A stretch of DNA of 64,000 nucleotides, taken from the NCBI RefSeq assembly GCF_900187045.1, contig NZ_LT906453.1, forward strand, positions 1 to 64,000. Reading direction: 5' to 3'. Position 1 is the stretch's first letter. Each line of letters opens with the position of its first letter. The notes beneath the pieces are model-generated. The model searched no databases. It was given only the letters and a program-made list of their open reading frames with translations, and was not told the origin of the DNA. Both the position numbers and the translations under genes were made by a program. This document shows positions 8,644-18,006 of the stretch, piece by piece. The stretch is from Dermatophilus congolensis (lineage in GTDB: Bacteria; Actinomycetota; Actinomycetes; Actinomycetales; Dermatophilaceae).

Positions 8644-11298
8644 TTACTGCTCGATTGCGCGGTCTTCGACGATTTCGGCATCGACGACGTCGTCTTCGGC
8701 AGTGGGATTGGTTGGTGTGGTTTCGCGGGGTTGTGGCAGGAGCACTAGTCCGTTGAATTCATTGTTGGGGTCGCTGTCTACCAGGACACATTGTCCGTCT
8801 CGTACCTCACCGGCGAGGATGAGCCGTGCTAGTGGGTCTCCGATTTCTTTTTGCACTAGGCGTTTCAGCGGCCGGGCTCCGAAGGCTGGGTCATAGCCGG
8901 TGAGTGCGAGCCATTCACGTGCGGCGTCGCTGACTTCGAGGATGATGCGGCGGTCTTTCAGGCGTGCGGCCAGGGAGTTGACTTGCAGGTCGACGATGTT
9001 GCCGAGCTCTTCGGTGTTGAGGGGTTCGAAGATCACGACTTCATCGAGCCTGTTGACGAACTCGGGTTTGAAGGCTGCTCTAACGGCCCCCATGACGGCG
9101 TCGTGTTTGGCGTCGTCGGTCAGGGCGTCTTCGAGGAGGTATTGGCTGCCCAGGTTTGAGGTCATGACGAGGATGGCGTTGCGGAAGTCGACGGTGCGTC
9201 CTTGTCCGTCGGTGAGGCGTCCGTCGTCGAGGACTTGCAGGAGGATGTCGAATGTTTCGGGGTGGGCTTTTTCGACTTCGTCCAGGAGGATGACGCAGTA
9301 GGGGCGGCGGCGGACGGCTTCGGTGAGTTGTCCGCCTTCTTCGTAGCCGACATAGCCAGGGGGTGCTCCGATGAGTCGGGCTACTGCGTGGCGCTCGGAG
9401 TATTCCGACATGTCGATGCGGACCATTGCGTGTTCGTCATCAAAGAGGAAGTCGGCCAGAGATTTGGCGAGTTCGGTTTTGCCTACGCCGGTGGGGCCTA
9501 GGAAGAGGAAGGACCCGGTGGGGCGGTCGGGGTCGGCGATGCCGGCGCGGCTGCGGCGTACGGCGTCACTGACGGCGGCGACGGCTTTGTGTTGGCCGAT
9601 GAGTCGTTGACCGATGTGGTCTTCCATGTGGAGGAGTTTTTCTGTTTCTCCTTGCAGGAGGCGTCCTGTTGGGATGCCGGTCCAGGCGGCGATGACTTCG
9701 GCGATGTCGTCGTAGGTGACTTCTTCTTTGAGCATGGGCTCAGGTGTTTCGGTGTTTTCTTGGTTGCGTTGTGCTTCGTCGATTTGGGCTTGGAGTCGTG
9801 GGATTTGGCCGTAGAGCAGGGGGGCTGCTTCGTCGAGTTTGCCGTCGCGCAGGAGGATGTCTGCTTTGATGCGCAGGTCATCGAGGGTGGCTTTGAGTTC
9901 GCCGACTTGGTTGAGTCCTGCTTTTTCGGCTTCCCAGCGGGCGTTGAGTGCGGCGAGTTGTTCGTTTTTGTCGGCTAGGTCGCTGCGTAGGCGGGCGAGG
10001 CGTTCTTTGGATGCGTCGTCGTCTTCGCGGGCGAGGTGGAGTTCTTCCATTTTGAGGCGGTCGACGTTGCGGCGCAGTTCGTCGATTTCTTCCGGTGAGG
10101 AGTCGATTTCCATGCGCAGGCGGGAGGCTGCTTCGTCGACCAGATCAATGGCTTTGTCGGGGAGTTTCCGGTTTTGGATGTAGCGGTTGGATAGAGCGGA
10201 GGCTGCTACGAGGGCAGAATCGGCGATAGCGACTTTGTGGTGGGCTTCGTAGCGTTCTTTGAGCCCGCGGAGGATGGCGATGGTGTCTTCGACGGTGGGT
10301 TCACCGACGAAGACTTGCTGGAAGCGGCGTTCGAGAGCTGCGTCTTTTTCGATGTGCTTGCGGTATTCGTCGAGTGTGGTGGCGCCGACCAGGCGTAGTT
10401 CACCGCGGGCCAGGAGTGGTTTAATCATGTTGCCGGCGTCCATGGCGCCTTCTCCGGACCCGCCAGCACCGACGATGGTGTGGATTTCGTCGATGAAGGT
10501 GATGAGGCGTCCTTCAGATCGGCGGATTTCGTCTAGGACGCTTTTGAGGCGTTCTTCGAATTCGCCTCGGTATTTCGCGCCGGCGACCATGGAGGATAGG
10601 TCTAGGGCGATAAGTTTCTTGTCGCGGAGGGATTCGGGGACGTCTCCGGCGACGATGCGTTGGGCTAGGCCTTCTACGACGGCTGTTTTCCCGACGCCGG
10701 GTTCACCGATGAGGACGGGGTTGTTTTTGGTGCGGCGGGAGAGGACTTGGATGACGCGACGGATTTCGGCGTCACGGCCAATGACGGGGTCGAGTTTCCC
10801 GGCGCGAGCGACTTTGGTGAGGTCGGTTCCGTATTTTTCGAGAGCGTTGAAGGTGTCTTCGCCTGATTCGGTGGTGACTTTGCCGCCGCCTCGCATCTGA
10901 GGGATGAGCTGGTCGATGGTTTCGGCTGCGAGGCCGAATTGGCCGGTGCGGGCGATGGCCAGGAGTAGGTGGTCGGTGGCGATGAAGGTGTCTCCCATTG
11001 ATTCCATGATTTTTTGGGCTTGGTCGAGCATGCTCATGGCCGCGCGGGAGAGGTTGGGGTTGGCCAGGCTGCTACCGGAGGCTGTGGGAAGTTTGGCTAG
11101 TTCGCGTTCGGCGGTGGCGCGGGCGTCGCGCAGGGATGATCCGCTTGCATCGAGGAGCGGTCCGGTGGTGGTTTCGGGTTGTTGAGCCAGAGCGAGAAGG
11201 AAGTGAGCTGGCTCGATGTGGGGGTGTCCCGATGCCGCAGCGTTGCGAGTGGCGGCGGAGAAAGCTTCTTGGGCTTTTGTGGTGAGTTGAAGGTTCAT
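8644..11298 (-). CDS. clpB: ATP-dependent disaggregase ClpB
   Basis: Hsp100 chaperone that works with DnaK/DnaJ/GrpE to pull apart aggregated proteins. 884 residues: the double Clp-N domain starts [16 protein letters not shown]1 has Walker [14 protein letters not shown] and the pore loop region [13 protein letters not shown]; the M-domain coiled coil lies between; NBD2 has [14 protein letters not shown] and the GYVGYEEGG pore loop. ATG 11298 is preceded by AAGGAG, whereas the open frame's 108-codon upstream extension is unlike any ClpB. The C-terminus ends in an acidic [11 protein letters not shown] tail almost identical to that of DnaK in this window. A HAIR-like site about 115 bp upstream suggests repression by HspR. 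Confidence 0.95.
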   Translation of the reverse strand: MNLQLTTKAQEAFSAATRNAAASGHPHIEPAHFLLALAQQPETTTGPLLDASGSSLRDARATAERELAKLPTASGSSLANPNLSRAAMSMLDQAQKIMESMGDTFIATDHLLLAIARTGQFGLAAETIDQLIPQMRGGGKVTTESGEDTFNALEKYGTDLTKVARAGKLDPVIGRDAEIRRVIQVLSRRTKNNPVLIGEPGVGKTAVVEGLAQRIVAGDVPESLRDKKLIALDLSSMVAGAKYRGEFEERLKSVLDEIRRSEGRLITFIDEIHTIVGAGGSGEGAMDAGNMIKPLLARGELRLVGATTLDEYRKHIEKDAALERRFQQVFVGEPTVEDTIAILRGLKERYEAHHKVAIADSALVAASALSNRYIQNRKLPDKAIDLVDEAASRLRMEIDSSPEEIDELRRNVDRLKMEELHLAREDDDASKERLARLRSDLADKNEQLAALNARWEAEKAGLNQVGELKATLDDLRIKADILLRDGKLDEAAPLLYGQIPRLQAQIDEAQRNQENTETPEPMLKEEVTYDDIAEVIAAWTGIPTGRLLQGETEKLLHMEDHIGQRLIGQHKAVAAVSDAVRRSRAGIADPDRPTGSFLFLGPTGVGKTELAKSLADFLFDDEHAMVRIDMSEYSERHAVARLIGAPPGYVGYEEGGQLTEAVRRRPYCVILLDEVEKAHPETFDILLQVLDDGRLTDGQGRTVDFRNAILVMTSNLGSQYLLEDALTDDAKHDAVMGAVRAAFKPEFVNRLDEVVIFEPLNTEELGNIVDLQVNSLAARLKDRRIILEVSDAAREWLALTGYDPAFGARPLKRLVQKEIGDPLARLILAGEVRDGQCVLVDSDPNNEFNGLVLLPQPRETTPTNPTAEDDVVDAEIVEDRAIEQ

Positions 11299-11412
11299 GA
11301 GCGTTTGGCTCCTTCTGAGTGAAAGTTCTAGCCGCGCCACTTCTGCTCGGCCAGGTCCTTCTGCGCCTGGTGTTCTCAGAATAGCGCTCCTGTTGGCATC
11401 AACCTCAAGCAA

Positions 11413-11433
11413 GTTGCGTCTATTCCGCTCAAC
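11413..11433 (-). promoter_or_regulatory. HAIR-like HspR operator upstream of clpB
   Basis: On the minus strand the site reads GTTGAGC-N7-ACGCAAC. The HspR consensus is CTTGAGT-N7-ACTCAAG, and each half matches 5 of 7 positions with the right 7-nt spacing. It lies 115-135 bp upstream of the clpB ATG. The regulator gene hspR is at 29774-30247. Confidence 0.6.
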
Positions 11434-11463
11434 TTTGGTTTTTTTGTGATTCAGGCTCCACAC

Positions 11464-11509
11464 GAACGCGGTGTGGCGCGGAGGTTTCCCTCCGCTCCAC
11501 ACCGCGTTC
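11464..11509 (-). terminator. Terminator hairpin downstream of the 88-residue membrane protein
   Basis: 19-bp stem with one mismatch (11464-11482 with 11491-11509), 20 bp past the stop at 11529. Confidence 0.75.
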
Positions 11510-11528
11510 ACCGCCACACGCCCCCTAC

Positions 11529-11795
11529 TTAGACCGCTCCACTCACGAGTAGAACGAAGGCATACAGCACTCCTGCAGTTGCGGGGACAAGCCCCCAGAG
11601 ATTTACGCGGAATCCGTCCCATTCTTCATCACGCATACAGACCCAAGAACGGTATGCGGCAATAACGAATGCGAGCATGAAAAAGATGACAGCGATTTTG
11701 GAAATACCGAGATAGTGCAAAATAGCCGCCAGTGCTACCACAGTTATCGGATAAAGCCATCCGTGTTGGTTTTCCTGGACTGCGTCCCTACTCAT
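11529..11795 (-). CDS. Small membrane protein of unknown function
   Basis: 88 residues with three hydrophobic segments (about residues 14-30, 32-48 and 66-86) separated by a conserved-looking polar loop with WVCMRDEEWDGFRVNLWG. I do not recognise a family. I chose ATG 11795, with GGAAAA upstream, over a TTG 45 bases earlier. It is monocistronic, between clpB (upstream region) and metA, and is followed by a good terminator hairpin, which supports it being a real transcription unit. Confidence 0.55.
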   Translation of the reverse strand: MSRDAVQENQHGWLYPITVVALAAILHYLGISKIAVIFFMLAFVIAAYRSWVCMRDEEWDGFRVNLWGLVPATAGVLYAFVLLVSGAV

Positions 11796-12273
11796 CACAT
11801 TGTTTTCCACCGCGACCAAAACTCCCACAGCCTTCTTCAATTGAGAAATTCAATTACCGAGGATCTGACGCATAGATCCTTCGGAGGCTGCCTCTTGTGC
11901 CCTGCCCCGCATGCAACGACCCCACGCCACGCAGGCAGACACCCCCGACTTGACGTCAAACCTGGCAAAGAGGGGTTCAGTCTATCTAGTTCCCTTGCGG
12001 CTCATCAACGCTGCCGTCCCCCTACTCAGCGCACCTCACCCTGCACCAGCACTGCCGCGCACCTAGTCCGCCATTACCGTTACGCAACCCCACAAACACC
12101 CCTCCACCCGCGAATATCTGATTTCCAGTTCCCCAATGCGGAGAAAGCGCACCACCCACTAAGAACAGAAATACACCAAATTCCCATCCAGGTATCAGGA
12201 TAAAAACAGGTTTTCTGCACAATGCCAGCTGTACCGAAAAAACACACCAACAAACAGATCAGAAATCTGCCAT
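11796..12273. other. Intergenic region without a supportable gene
   Basis: About 480 bases between the small membrane protein and the metA terminator. A 162-codon plus-strand frame crosses it but has a Pro/His/Arg/Thr composition typical of non-coding DNA here, and no ribosome-binding site or family motif. It must contain the promoter of the gene at 11529-11795. Confidence 0.5.
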
Positions 12274-12312
12274 GAGCTGCCCCATCCCAGCATCAGCGAG
12301 ATGGGGCAACTC
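12274..12312 (-). terminator. Terminator hairpin downstream of metA
   Basis: 13-bp stem with one non-Watson-Crick pair (12274-12286 with 12300-12312), ten bases past the metA stop; the minus strand beyond it is moderately T-rich. Confidence 0.65.
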
Positions 12313-12322
12313 CCCCACCCGT

Positions 12323-13261
12323 TCAGCGCACCCCCAAACCTCCAACAGGAAAAGCAGGCGCTTCATACGGCGTACCTTGGTAAACACAGTGGTTAAGCCA
12401 GTTCGCATAAAGAAGGAAGGCATGCGCTCGCCACGAGACAATCGGGTCACGCGTCGGATCATCGCCAGGGAAGTACCCATGCGGCGGACGAATAGACAAC
12501 CCTCTGGCACGGTCCCGCTCCCATTCACCGCGCAGGGTGTCACGCTCGTACTCCGGGTGCCCCGTCACGTAGAACGCACGCCCATCCTTGCGACCTGCCA
12601 AGTAGAGACCGGCTTCATCGGACTCGGCAAGAATCTCCAGCTCATCCACAAGCGCAACATCGTCGGTACGCGTGGCCGTATGCCGAGAGTGCGGGGCAGG
12701 AAAGTATTCGTCGAACCCAGATAGCAGCGGCGAGGTTGGCTTCACAACACGGTGTTGAAACACCCCAAACATCTTCTCAGGGAGGTCGTATTTGGGGATT
12801 CCATAGTCGACATACAGGGCCGCCTGTGCACCCCAACAAATGTTTAACGTTGAATAAACGCTCTCTTTGGACCACGCGAGAACTTCAGTCAATTCACCCC
12901 AATAGTCCACCGCCTCGAAGGGCATTTTCTCCACTGGCGCACCAGTGATAATCAGACCATCGAACCACTCATCTTTGACCTGCGTGAACGTGCGATAGAA
13001 CGCCCGCATATGTTCTGGCGGAGTGTTGCGGGTGTGGTGCGAGCTCATGTTGAGCAGAGAAATCTCTACCTGCAGTGGCGTGTTGCCCAGCAGGCGCAAC
13101 AGGTGGGTTTCGGTATCGATTTTTAAAGGCATGAGGTTGAGGATCGCGATCCGCAGCGGACGGATGTCCTGGCGCGCGGCGCGCTCCTGGGACATAACGA
13201 ACACGTTCTCTGCTTCGAGCACCCTGCGCGCTGGCAAGCTGTGCGGAATATTGACCGGCAT
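12323..13261 (-). CDS. metA: Homoserine O-acyltransferase, MetA family (predicted acetyl-CoA user)
   Basis: Activates homoserine in the first committed step of methionine synthesis. The 312-residue protein carries the MetA start [11 protein letters not shown], the nucleophile Cys142 in [11 protein letters not shown], and His/Glu in [12 protein letters not shown]. Residue 111, in GAPVEKM, is Glu. Work on this family showed that Glu111 goes with acetyl-CoA use, while Gly at that position goes with succinyl-CoA use, so an O-acetyltransferase is predicted despite the 'succinyltransferase' family name. ATG 13261 has a purine-rich GAGGGGGAAC site upstream; an in-frame ATG 21 bases earlier does not fit the family. 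Monocistronic with its own terminator. Confidence 0.92.
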   Translation of the reverse strand: MPVNIPHSLPARRVLEAENVFVMSQERAARQDIRPLRIAILNLMPLKIDTETHLLRLLGNTPLQVEISLLNMSSHHTRNTPPEHMRAFYRTFTQVKDEWFDGLIITGAPVEKMPFEAVDYWGELTEVLAWSKESVYSTLNICWGAQAALYVDYGIPKYDLPEKMFGVFQHRVVKPTSPLLSGFDEYFPAPHSRHTATRTDDVALVDELEILAESDEAGLYLAGRKDGRAFYVTGHPEYERDTLRGEWERDRARGLSIRPPHGYFPGDDPTRDPIVSWRAHAFLLYANWLNHCVYQGTPYEAPAFPVGGLGVR

Positions 13262-13410
13262 CGTTCCCCCTCGACGATGCACCCCGTATCTCGGCGTGCA
13301 GTGGCATCCCCAGTGTTCTCATCGGTTGCGGAGTCATTTTCCCGCGATCTACGGGCCACTTCGAAACCACATGTGTTTCGCCTATTCCATCTTGCTTACC
13401 CCGTGGATGC

Positions 13411-13448
13411 AGTGGAGCCCGCCTCAAATGTTCGAGGCGGGCTCCACT
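13411..13448 (-). terminator. Terminator hairpin downstream of the gene at 13471
   Basis: Perfect 15-bp stem (13411-13425 with 13434-13448), 8-nt loop; it separates the gene at 13471-13896 from metA. Confidence 0.75.
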
Positions 13449-13470
13449 AGGGCACATGGTGCGTGTGGTG

Positions 13471-13896
13471 TTATCGAGTGGGAGGCAGCTGCTCTCCGTC
13501 GCTGTCCGGGTTCCCCAAACGGCCTGGGTGCTCCTGAGCAACAGGCGGCTCCACTCGCGGCTGGGAGCCTGTGGCGGCGCGCTCTTCGTGCTCATCAAGA
13601 TGGGCGCGTGTCTCGGCCAGCTCAGCTGCTTGTTCACGCTCGCGACGTTCCATTTGGCGACGCTCACGATGCGACTGATAGCGGCGCTTGGTTGCAAAAA
13701 ACGCCATCCATACGCCCAACATCATGAGCAGCATCGCGATAGCGCCGAGAACAAACATGGTGGCCGGGGTGATTGACAACGTGTTGCTGAACAGGTCAAC
13801 GGTCACGGCGGGTGCTGTCTCACCTGAGGCAGCCCACAGGCAAAAACCAGCGATGCCAAGGGCCAGAAACATGAGAACCGAACCGAGTACTGCCAT
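13471..13896 (-). CDS. Two-helix membrane protein with charged cytoplasmic tail, unknown function
   Basis: 141 residues: an N-terminal membrane segment (about 2-22), a short outside loop, a second segment (about 44-66, MFVLGAIAMLLMMLGVWMAFF), then a long Arg/Glu-rich tail likely to form a coiled coil, ending in a Pro-rich stretch. I do not recognise a named family, though two-TM proteins with this layout are common in actinobacteria. AAGGAG six bases before ATG 13896 decides the start over an ATG 30 bases further out. It stands alone, with a hairpin terminator after it. Confidence 0.65.
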   Translation of the reverse strand: MAVLGSVLMFLALGIAGFCLWAASGETAPAVTVDLFSNTLSITPATMFVLGAIAMLLMMLGVWMAFFATKRRYQSHRERRQMERREREQAAELAETRAHLDEHEERAATGSQPRVEPPVAQEHPGRLGNPDSDGEQLPPTR

Positions 13897-14034
13897 ACGT
13901 GTCTCCTTGCGGGGCTGAGCGGACAAACGACATATCCGCGAACGTGAGGTGGGCGATCGCGACCACAGTACCGACCTTCATGAGCAACATCGCAGACCCG
14001 CGGCCGTTTCTTGGCGCCGTTGTTGTGCTTTTGT

Positions 14035-14640
14035 TCAGACAGAGCTGAGGACCTCTTCGAACGCCAGGCGCTTGTTTCGTGGGTGGTATGAGGATGTTTC
14101 GGGGTAGCCGACGTTGGCGACGATGAGTGGTTCTACCCGCTCGTCTGGGAAGAATTCTTTTGCGATGGAGGGGAAGTCCGCGCCTGTCATTGGGGCCACG
14201 GCTAGCCCGGCAGCGCGCAACGCCACGATCCAGTAGGCGATCGACAAGGTGGCGTTCATGTGAGCTGTGGGGATTCTTCCTTGACGCCCGAGTTTTTCAA
14301 ACATGGTGTGAGCGTCTTTGTAGGCGGGGAATTGTTCGGGCGCGTGTTCGTGGAAGTCTAGGTCGGCGGCGAAGATGAGCGTTAGCGGCGCGGTTCGTGT
14401 TTTTTCTTTGTTGCCGCCAGACATGTGCTCAACCAGTGCGTCCCGACGTTGTGGGGAACGTACTGCCATAACGCGCAGGGGCTGCAGGTTCATGGAGGTG
14501 GGGCCCCATTTTGCCAGCTCATAAACCTGGCGGAGTTGTTCGTCGGTGACTGGCTGGTCGGTGAATGCGTTGGGGGTGCGAGCTTGGCGGAACAGAAGGT
14601 CTTGTGCCGCCGGGTCAAGCTCAAAAACGGTTTGGGTCAT
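14035..14640 (-). CDS. Nitroreductase-family oxidoreductase (RutE/HadB-type, malonic semialdehyde reductase-like)
   Basis: FMN-dependent NAD(P)H oxidoreductase of 201 residues. The N-terminal RTPNAFTDQPVTDEQL and AKWGPTSMNLQPLRVM are the FMN-binding signature of the RutE-type subgroup. GGNKEKTRTAPLTLIFAAD and the C-terminal NVGYPETSSYHPRNKRL (Arg-rich) are also typical of that group. In E. coli RutE reduces 3-hydroxypropionate-type aldehydes in uracil breakdown, but no rut pathway genes are nearby, so the substrate here is unknown. GGGGG lies before ATG 14640. Family call good, substrate open. Confidence 0.82.
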   Translation of the reverse strand: MTQTVFELDPAAQDLLFRQARTPNAFTDQPVTDEQLRQVYELAKWGPTSMNLQPLRVMAVRSPQRRDALVEHMSGGNKEKTRTAPLTLIFAADLDFHEHAPEQFPAYKDAHTMFEKLGRQGRIPTAHMNATLSIAYWIVALRAAGLAVAPMTGADFPSIAKEFFPDERVEPLIVANVGYPETSSYHPRNKRLAFEEVLSSV

Positions 14641-14795
14641 CCCCCACCATAACTCCAGCTTTTTGAGTGCTCTGGCTGGTTGGTTACTGGCGGATCTAGG
14701 TGGGGGTAACTATCCAGCCCAGGAGTTACCTGCGTGGTTGGGTGGGGCACGCTCGAAAGTTGAGTTGTGGTGGTTGTGGGTGTGCTGTTGGAGGG

Positions 14796-15602
14796 TCAGT
14801 CGTTGTGTTCGGCGGGGACGGTGGTGACGTCTACGCCGCAGGAGCACAGTTCGGCGAGTGCTTCTTCGCTGATGTTGGCGTCAGTGAAGACGCGTCCGAC
14901 GGCAGTGGGTGAGCATAGGTGAATTGGTGCGCGTGTTCCGAATTTGCTGGAGTCGGTGAGGACGACGATTTCTTCGGCTTGGGCTGCCATGGCGCGTACT
15001 GCTTCGGCGCGGGCGATGTCGCGGCCGCAAAAGCCGCGACCTGTATCGAATCCGTCGATGCCAATGAAGCATGAGGTGACGTGGAAGTTTCGTGCTGCTG
15101 CAGCGACGAGTGGACCCACCATCACTTGGGAGCGGGTTTGGTATTCGCCGCCGAGGACGATGATGTGGGGTGCGGTGGTGTCGCGGACGAAGTCGGCGAT
15201 GAAGGTGGAGTTGGTGATGATGGTGATGTCACGGTCTGCAGCACAGAGTTCTTCGGCGAATAGCGCTGCGGTGGATCCTGATTCGACCAAAATAGTTTCG
15301 CCGTCGGGGACGGTCTGTGCTGCGGCTCGCGCGATTCGGGATTTCACTGTGAAACCGGAGGCGAGGCGGGCTCGTATGTCGTCGCCGGCGTTGGCGACGG
15401 CGGCTCCGTGTTCGCGGCATAGTAGGCCTTGTCGGGTGAGTTCGTCGAGGTCTTTGCGGACGGTGACTTGGCTGACGCCCAGGAGTGCTGCGAGTTCTCC
15501 GACTTCGATACGGCCTCGTTGGGTGACGATGTCTAGTGCGCGGTCACGGCGTCCATCAAGGCCTCGGGATGCGGAGGCCGTTGTGCCTCTTGTTCGCTCC
15601 AT
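14796..15602 (-). CDS. DeoR/GlpR-family transcriptional regulator
   Basis: 268 residues. Residues about 18-75 form the DeoR winged helix (DIVTQRGRIEVGELAALLGV followed by SQVTVRKDLDELTRQGLL). The C-terminal DeoR sensor domain has ILVESGSTAALFAEEL, ITNSTFIADF, IIVLGGEY and the DIDGFD-like FIGIDGFD, which bind a sugar phosphate in characterised members. It is divergent from the DUF1479 gene, with 119 bp between the starts. Control of that gene and of itself is the natural inference; I see no sugar-metabolism gene in the immediate neighbourhood. The sequence just before ATG 15602 lacks a clear ribosome-binding site. Confidence 0.85.
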   Translation of the reverse strand: MERTRGTTASASRGLDGRRDRALDIVTQRGRIEVGELAALLGVSQVTVRKDLDELTRQGLLCREHGAAVANAGDDIRARLASGFTVKSRIARAAAQTVPDGETILVESGSTAALFAEELCAADRDITIITNSTFIADFVRDTTAPHIIVLGGEYQTRSQVMVGPLVAAAARNFHVTSCFIGIDGFDTGRGFCGRDIARAEAVRAMAAQAEEIVVLTDSSKFGTRAPIHLCSPTAVGRVFTDANISEEALAELCSCGVDVTTVPAEHND

Positions 15603-15721
15603 AGCAGAAGCATAAACTTTCGCTTGAAATCAAAATTGTTTCGAGTGCAGTGCCGTGTCGGTGGAGATGGGGTCACGACCACCGCCCTTACAGTGGCCGG
15701 CCCGGTAGGGAAAGGCACGTA

Positions 15722-17005
15722 ATGACCGACACCATCAACGACCTGCCACCAATACCTGCTTCGGCAGCTCCCACCGATGTCAAGGCAGCAATCCGGGCTG
15801 CGAAACACGTCATCTGCGCTGAAATCGGCGATCCGCAGGCCGCGTACGCCGCGATGATGGCTCACCTACGCCCTGGCTTGGAAGAGATCATTGCTGCGCG
15901 GGACGCCGGGAAACCGGTATGGCCTGAACTGACGTACAGCCAGATCGCTACTGGAACAGTCAGTAATGCCGAACGTGCACTGATCCACGCGCGTGGCTGC
16001 CTTGTCATACGCGGCCATTTCTCCCCAGAGCAAGCTCTGGACTGGGATGCCCAGCTCGAGGAATATGTCGACTCCAATAATTTCGCTGGCATCTACCGCG
16101 GCGCTGGAGACAACTTTTTCGGGAATACCTCTGCCTCTAAACCTGCGATATACCCCATCTACTGGTCTGTTCCGCAAATGCAGGCGCGTCAGTGCGAGCG
16201 CATGGCCACTGCCCAGTCGTTCCTCAACCGCTTGTGGACCTACGAGTCTGCGGGGACACGATGGTTCGATCCGGACTGCAGCATCATCTATCCCGATCGC
16301 ATCCGTCGCCGTGCTCCTGGCACTGATAACGGCGGCTTGGGCGCCCACTGTGATTCCGGATCGCTTGAACGTTGGCTGCTGCCTGCCTACCGGCGGGTGT
16401 ATGCCGACCTGTACAGCGGTCATCCTGAGAATTACGACCCGTGGAACGCTGCCCACCGGACACAGATACACGAATATGAAGGCGGCACCACTAAATGCTC
16501 AGTGTTCCGCACTTTCCAGGGGTGGACAGCTCTATCTGACATGCGCAATGACCAGGGTGTACTCCACACTGTGCCTATTCCTGAGGCGTTGGGCAGTGTC
16601 TTGTTGCGGGCGCTGTTGCCAGATGTTGCTGATGACGAGCTCTGTGGTGTTGAACCCCGCATGGTTTTGGCTGTTCTTCAAAAGTGGCATCCGGAGCTTC
16701 ATGCCGCGTTGACTCCTATCCCTGATCTGCGTGCTGGGGATTCGGTGTGGTGGCACGCTGACCTCATCCACTCTGTCGCTGCAGTGCAAAACCAAGTTGG
16801 TTGGGGCAACGTCATGTACATTCCTGCTGCCCCGCTGTGCGAGAAAAACATCATCTATGCCCGCCATACCTACCGCGATTTTCTTGCTGGTCGTTCACCA
16901 CGTGATTTCCCGGCCGAGCATTACGAAACGAATTGGTCTGGCAGGTTCACCGCCGATCAGCTCACTGCGCTCGGGCGACGCGCTTTTGGCCTGGAGCACG
17001 AGTGA
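15722..17005 (+). CDS. DUF1479 (YbiU-like) putative iron/2-oxoglutarate oxygenase
   Basis: 427-residue protein of the YbiU/DUF1479 family, whose cupin-like fold resembles Fe(II)/2-oxoglutarate dioxygenases. A His-x-Asp pair is visible in GAHCDSGSLERW and a distal His in WWHADLIHSV, matching the usual facial triad. YRGAGDNFFGN, NRLWTYES and the RRRAPGTDNGG stretch are family-like. ATG 15722 follows GGGAAAGG; the longer open frame starts in the promoter region. It is divergent from a DeoR regulator and convergent with the DMSO-reductase operon, with only eight bases to the ferredoxin stop. Biochemical substrate unknown. Confidence 0.8.
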   Translation: MTDTINDLPPIPASAAPTDVKAAIRAAKHVICAEIGDPQAAYAAMMAHLRPGLEEIIAARDAGKPVWPELTYSQIATGTVSNAERALIHARGCLVIRGHFSPEQALDWDAQLEEYVDSNNFAGIYRGAGDNFFGNTSASKPAIYPIYWSVPQMQARQCERMATAQSFLNRLWTYESAGTRWFDPDCSIIYPDRIRRRAPGTDNGGLGAHCDSGSLERWLLPAYRRVYADLYSGHPENYDPWNAAHRTQIHEYEGGTTKCSVFRTFQGWTALSDMRNDQGVLHTVPIPEALGSVLLRALLPDVADDELCGVEPRMVLAVLQKWHPELHAALTPIPDLRAGDSVWWHADLIHSVAAVQNQVGWGNVMYIPAAPLCEKNIIYARHTYRDFLAGRSPRDFPAEHYETNWSGRFTADQLTALGRRAFGLEHE

Positions 17006-17013
17006 GGAGGCTG

Positions 17014-18006
17014 TCACTGGGTGAGGTGTGCGGGCAGCGTTGATCCGAAAGGATTTTTTCTTCGATAGGCGCACACCTGGCAGAGTCCACCTGCATCGAT
17101 AGGCGTGGGGGCGCAGCAACGCACGCACGCAGTCACTGCCTGTTGGGCAACGGGCAGGACTCCTCCCCGTAGTTGATCACTCCAGCGGGCGTGCCGACGC
17201 ACCGTGAGCACGTGGGATGGGCAGGCCTGGACGCAGTGACGGCATCCAGAGCAGGCCCCGATGCTCTCGGTCAACACTGCGGTTCCCTCGCCAACAACCT
17301 GCAGGTCTAGGGCTTTTTCCGGGCAGGTTCGTACGCAGGTGCCGCACGCATTGCATCCGGGAGCCGCCAGCATCACTGCTGGGGCAGCGGTGGCGGCCGC
17401 GGCCGCGGCGTCGGGCAGTCGCTGCCCGGTGGTTTCATGCAAGTTCATAAGAGCGGTGATGAGGTCGTTGTGCTCGGATGCTTGTGGGTGGGGCAGAGCG
17501 CTCTGGGCTGGTGCGCCAACGAGGGTGCGGCGCGAGACCGGCATGGATTTGCCTTCGAGCAGCGGTATCGGCGGGGTGGGGCGGCTGGTGGCAGGTGGCA
17601 GTGATGTCCACACCTGGAGCAAAGGTGTGCCTGGAATTTTCTGCTCTGTTTCGGGCGAGGTGGTGTTTGTGTCACGCATGAGGGCCAGGAGGTCATTCAT
17701 TCGTGCATGCACTTGGTCAGGGCGAGTGCATCCGTCGATGAGCAGGCGCACGCCGGCTGCGCCATCGGCCAGGATGTGCACCACCTGGCTGCGGCGCACG
17801 TGGGCTAGGCATCCTGGTGCCCGGATGACAACCGCTTCTGGGCGGGCACGGGTAACCGCATATGCGGTGTCGTGCGGGTGTGGATGTTCTGCACATATCA
17901 GCACCACTTCAATTCCGGCTGATCTGCTTTGTAGCCACTGTCGTACTGCACCGAGTTCTGTCGTCGCAGCAGCAGGAGCTTGCGGGGTGGTGTGCAGGGT
18001 TGGCAT
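17014..18006 (-). CDS. 4Fe-4S ferredoxin-type protein, last gene of the dms operon
   Basis: 330 residues. The C-terminal half has two classic 4Fe-4S motifs, CNACGTCVRTCP and CSGCRHCVQACP, then a separate CxxCC...CxxC cluster (CVRCC and CQVC) that could bind zinc or iron. The N-terminal 200 residues contain CAEHP and APGCLAHV Cys sites and no recognised fold, then a linker with SRRTLVG. ATG 18006 shares a base with the torD stop (TGATG), so it is translationally coupled to the dmsA-dmsB-dmsC-torD operon. Classical E. coli dmsABC has no such gene. I infer an electron-transfer or cofactor-assembly helper for the reductase; specific role unknown. Confidence 0.75.
   Translation of the reverse strand: MPTLHTTPQAPAAATTELGAVRQWLQSRSAGIEVVLICAEHPHPHDTAYAVTRARPEAVVIRAPGCLAHVRRSQVVHILADGAAGVRLLIDGCTRPDQVHARMNDLLALMRDTNTTSPETEQKIPGTPLLQVWTSLPPATSRPTPPIPLLEGKSMPVSRRTLVGAPAQSALPHPQASEHNDLITALMNLHETTGQRLPDAAAAAATAAPAVMLAAPGCNACGTCVRTCPEKALDLQVVGEGTAVLTESIGACSGCRHCVQACPSHVLTVRRHARWSDQLRGGVLPVAQQAVTACVRCCAPTPIDAGGLCQVCAYRRKNPFGSTLPAHLTQ

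Noticed and set aside
11299-11622. N-terminal extension of ClpB by 108 residues
   Set aside because: The family N-terminus and AAGGAG ribosome-binding site place the start at 11298, and the extension covers the HAIR-like operator.
11715-12203. 162-codon plus-strand frame
   Set aside because: No ribosome-binding site, Pro/His/Thr composition typical of non-coding frames, no motif.
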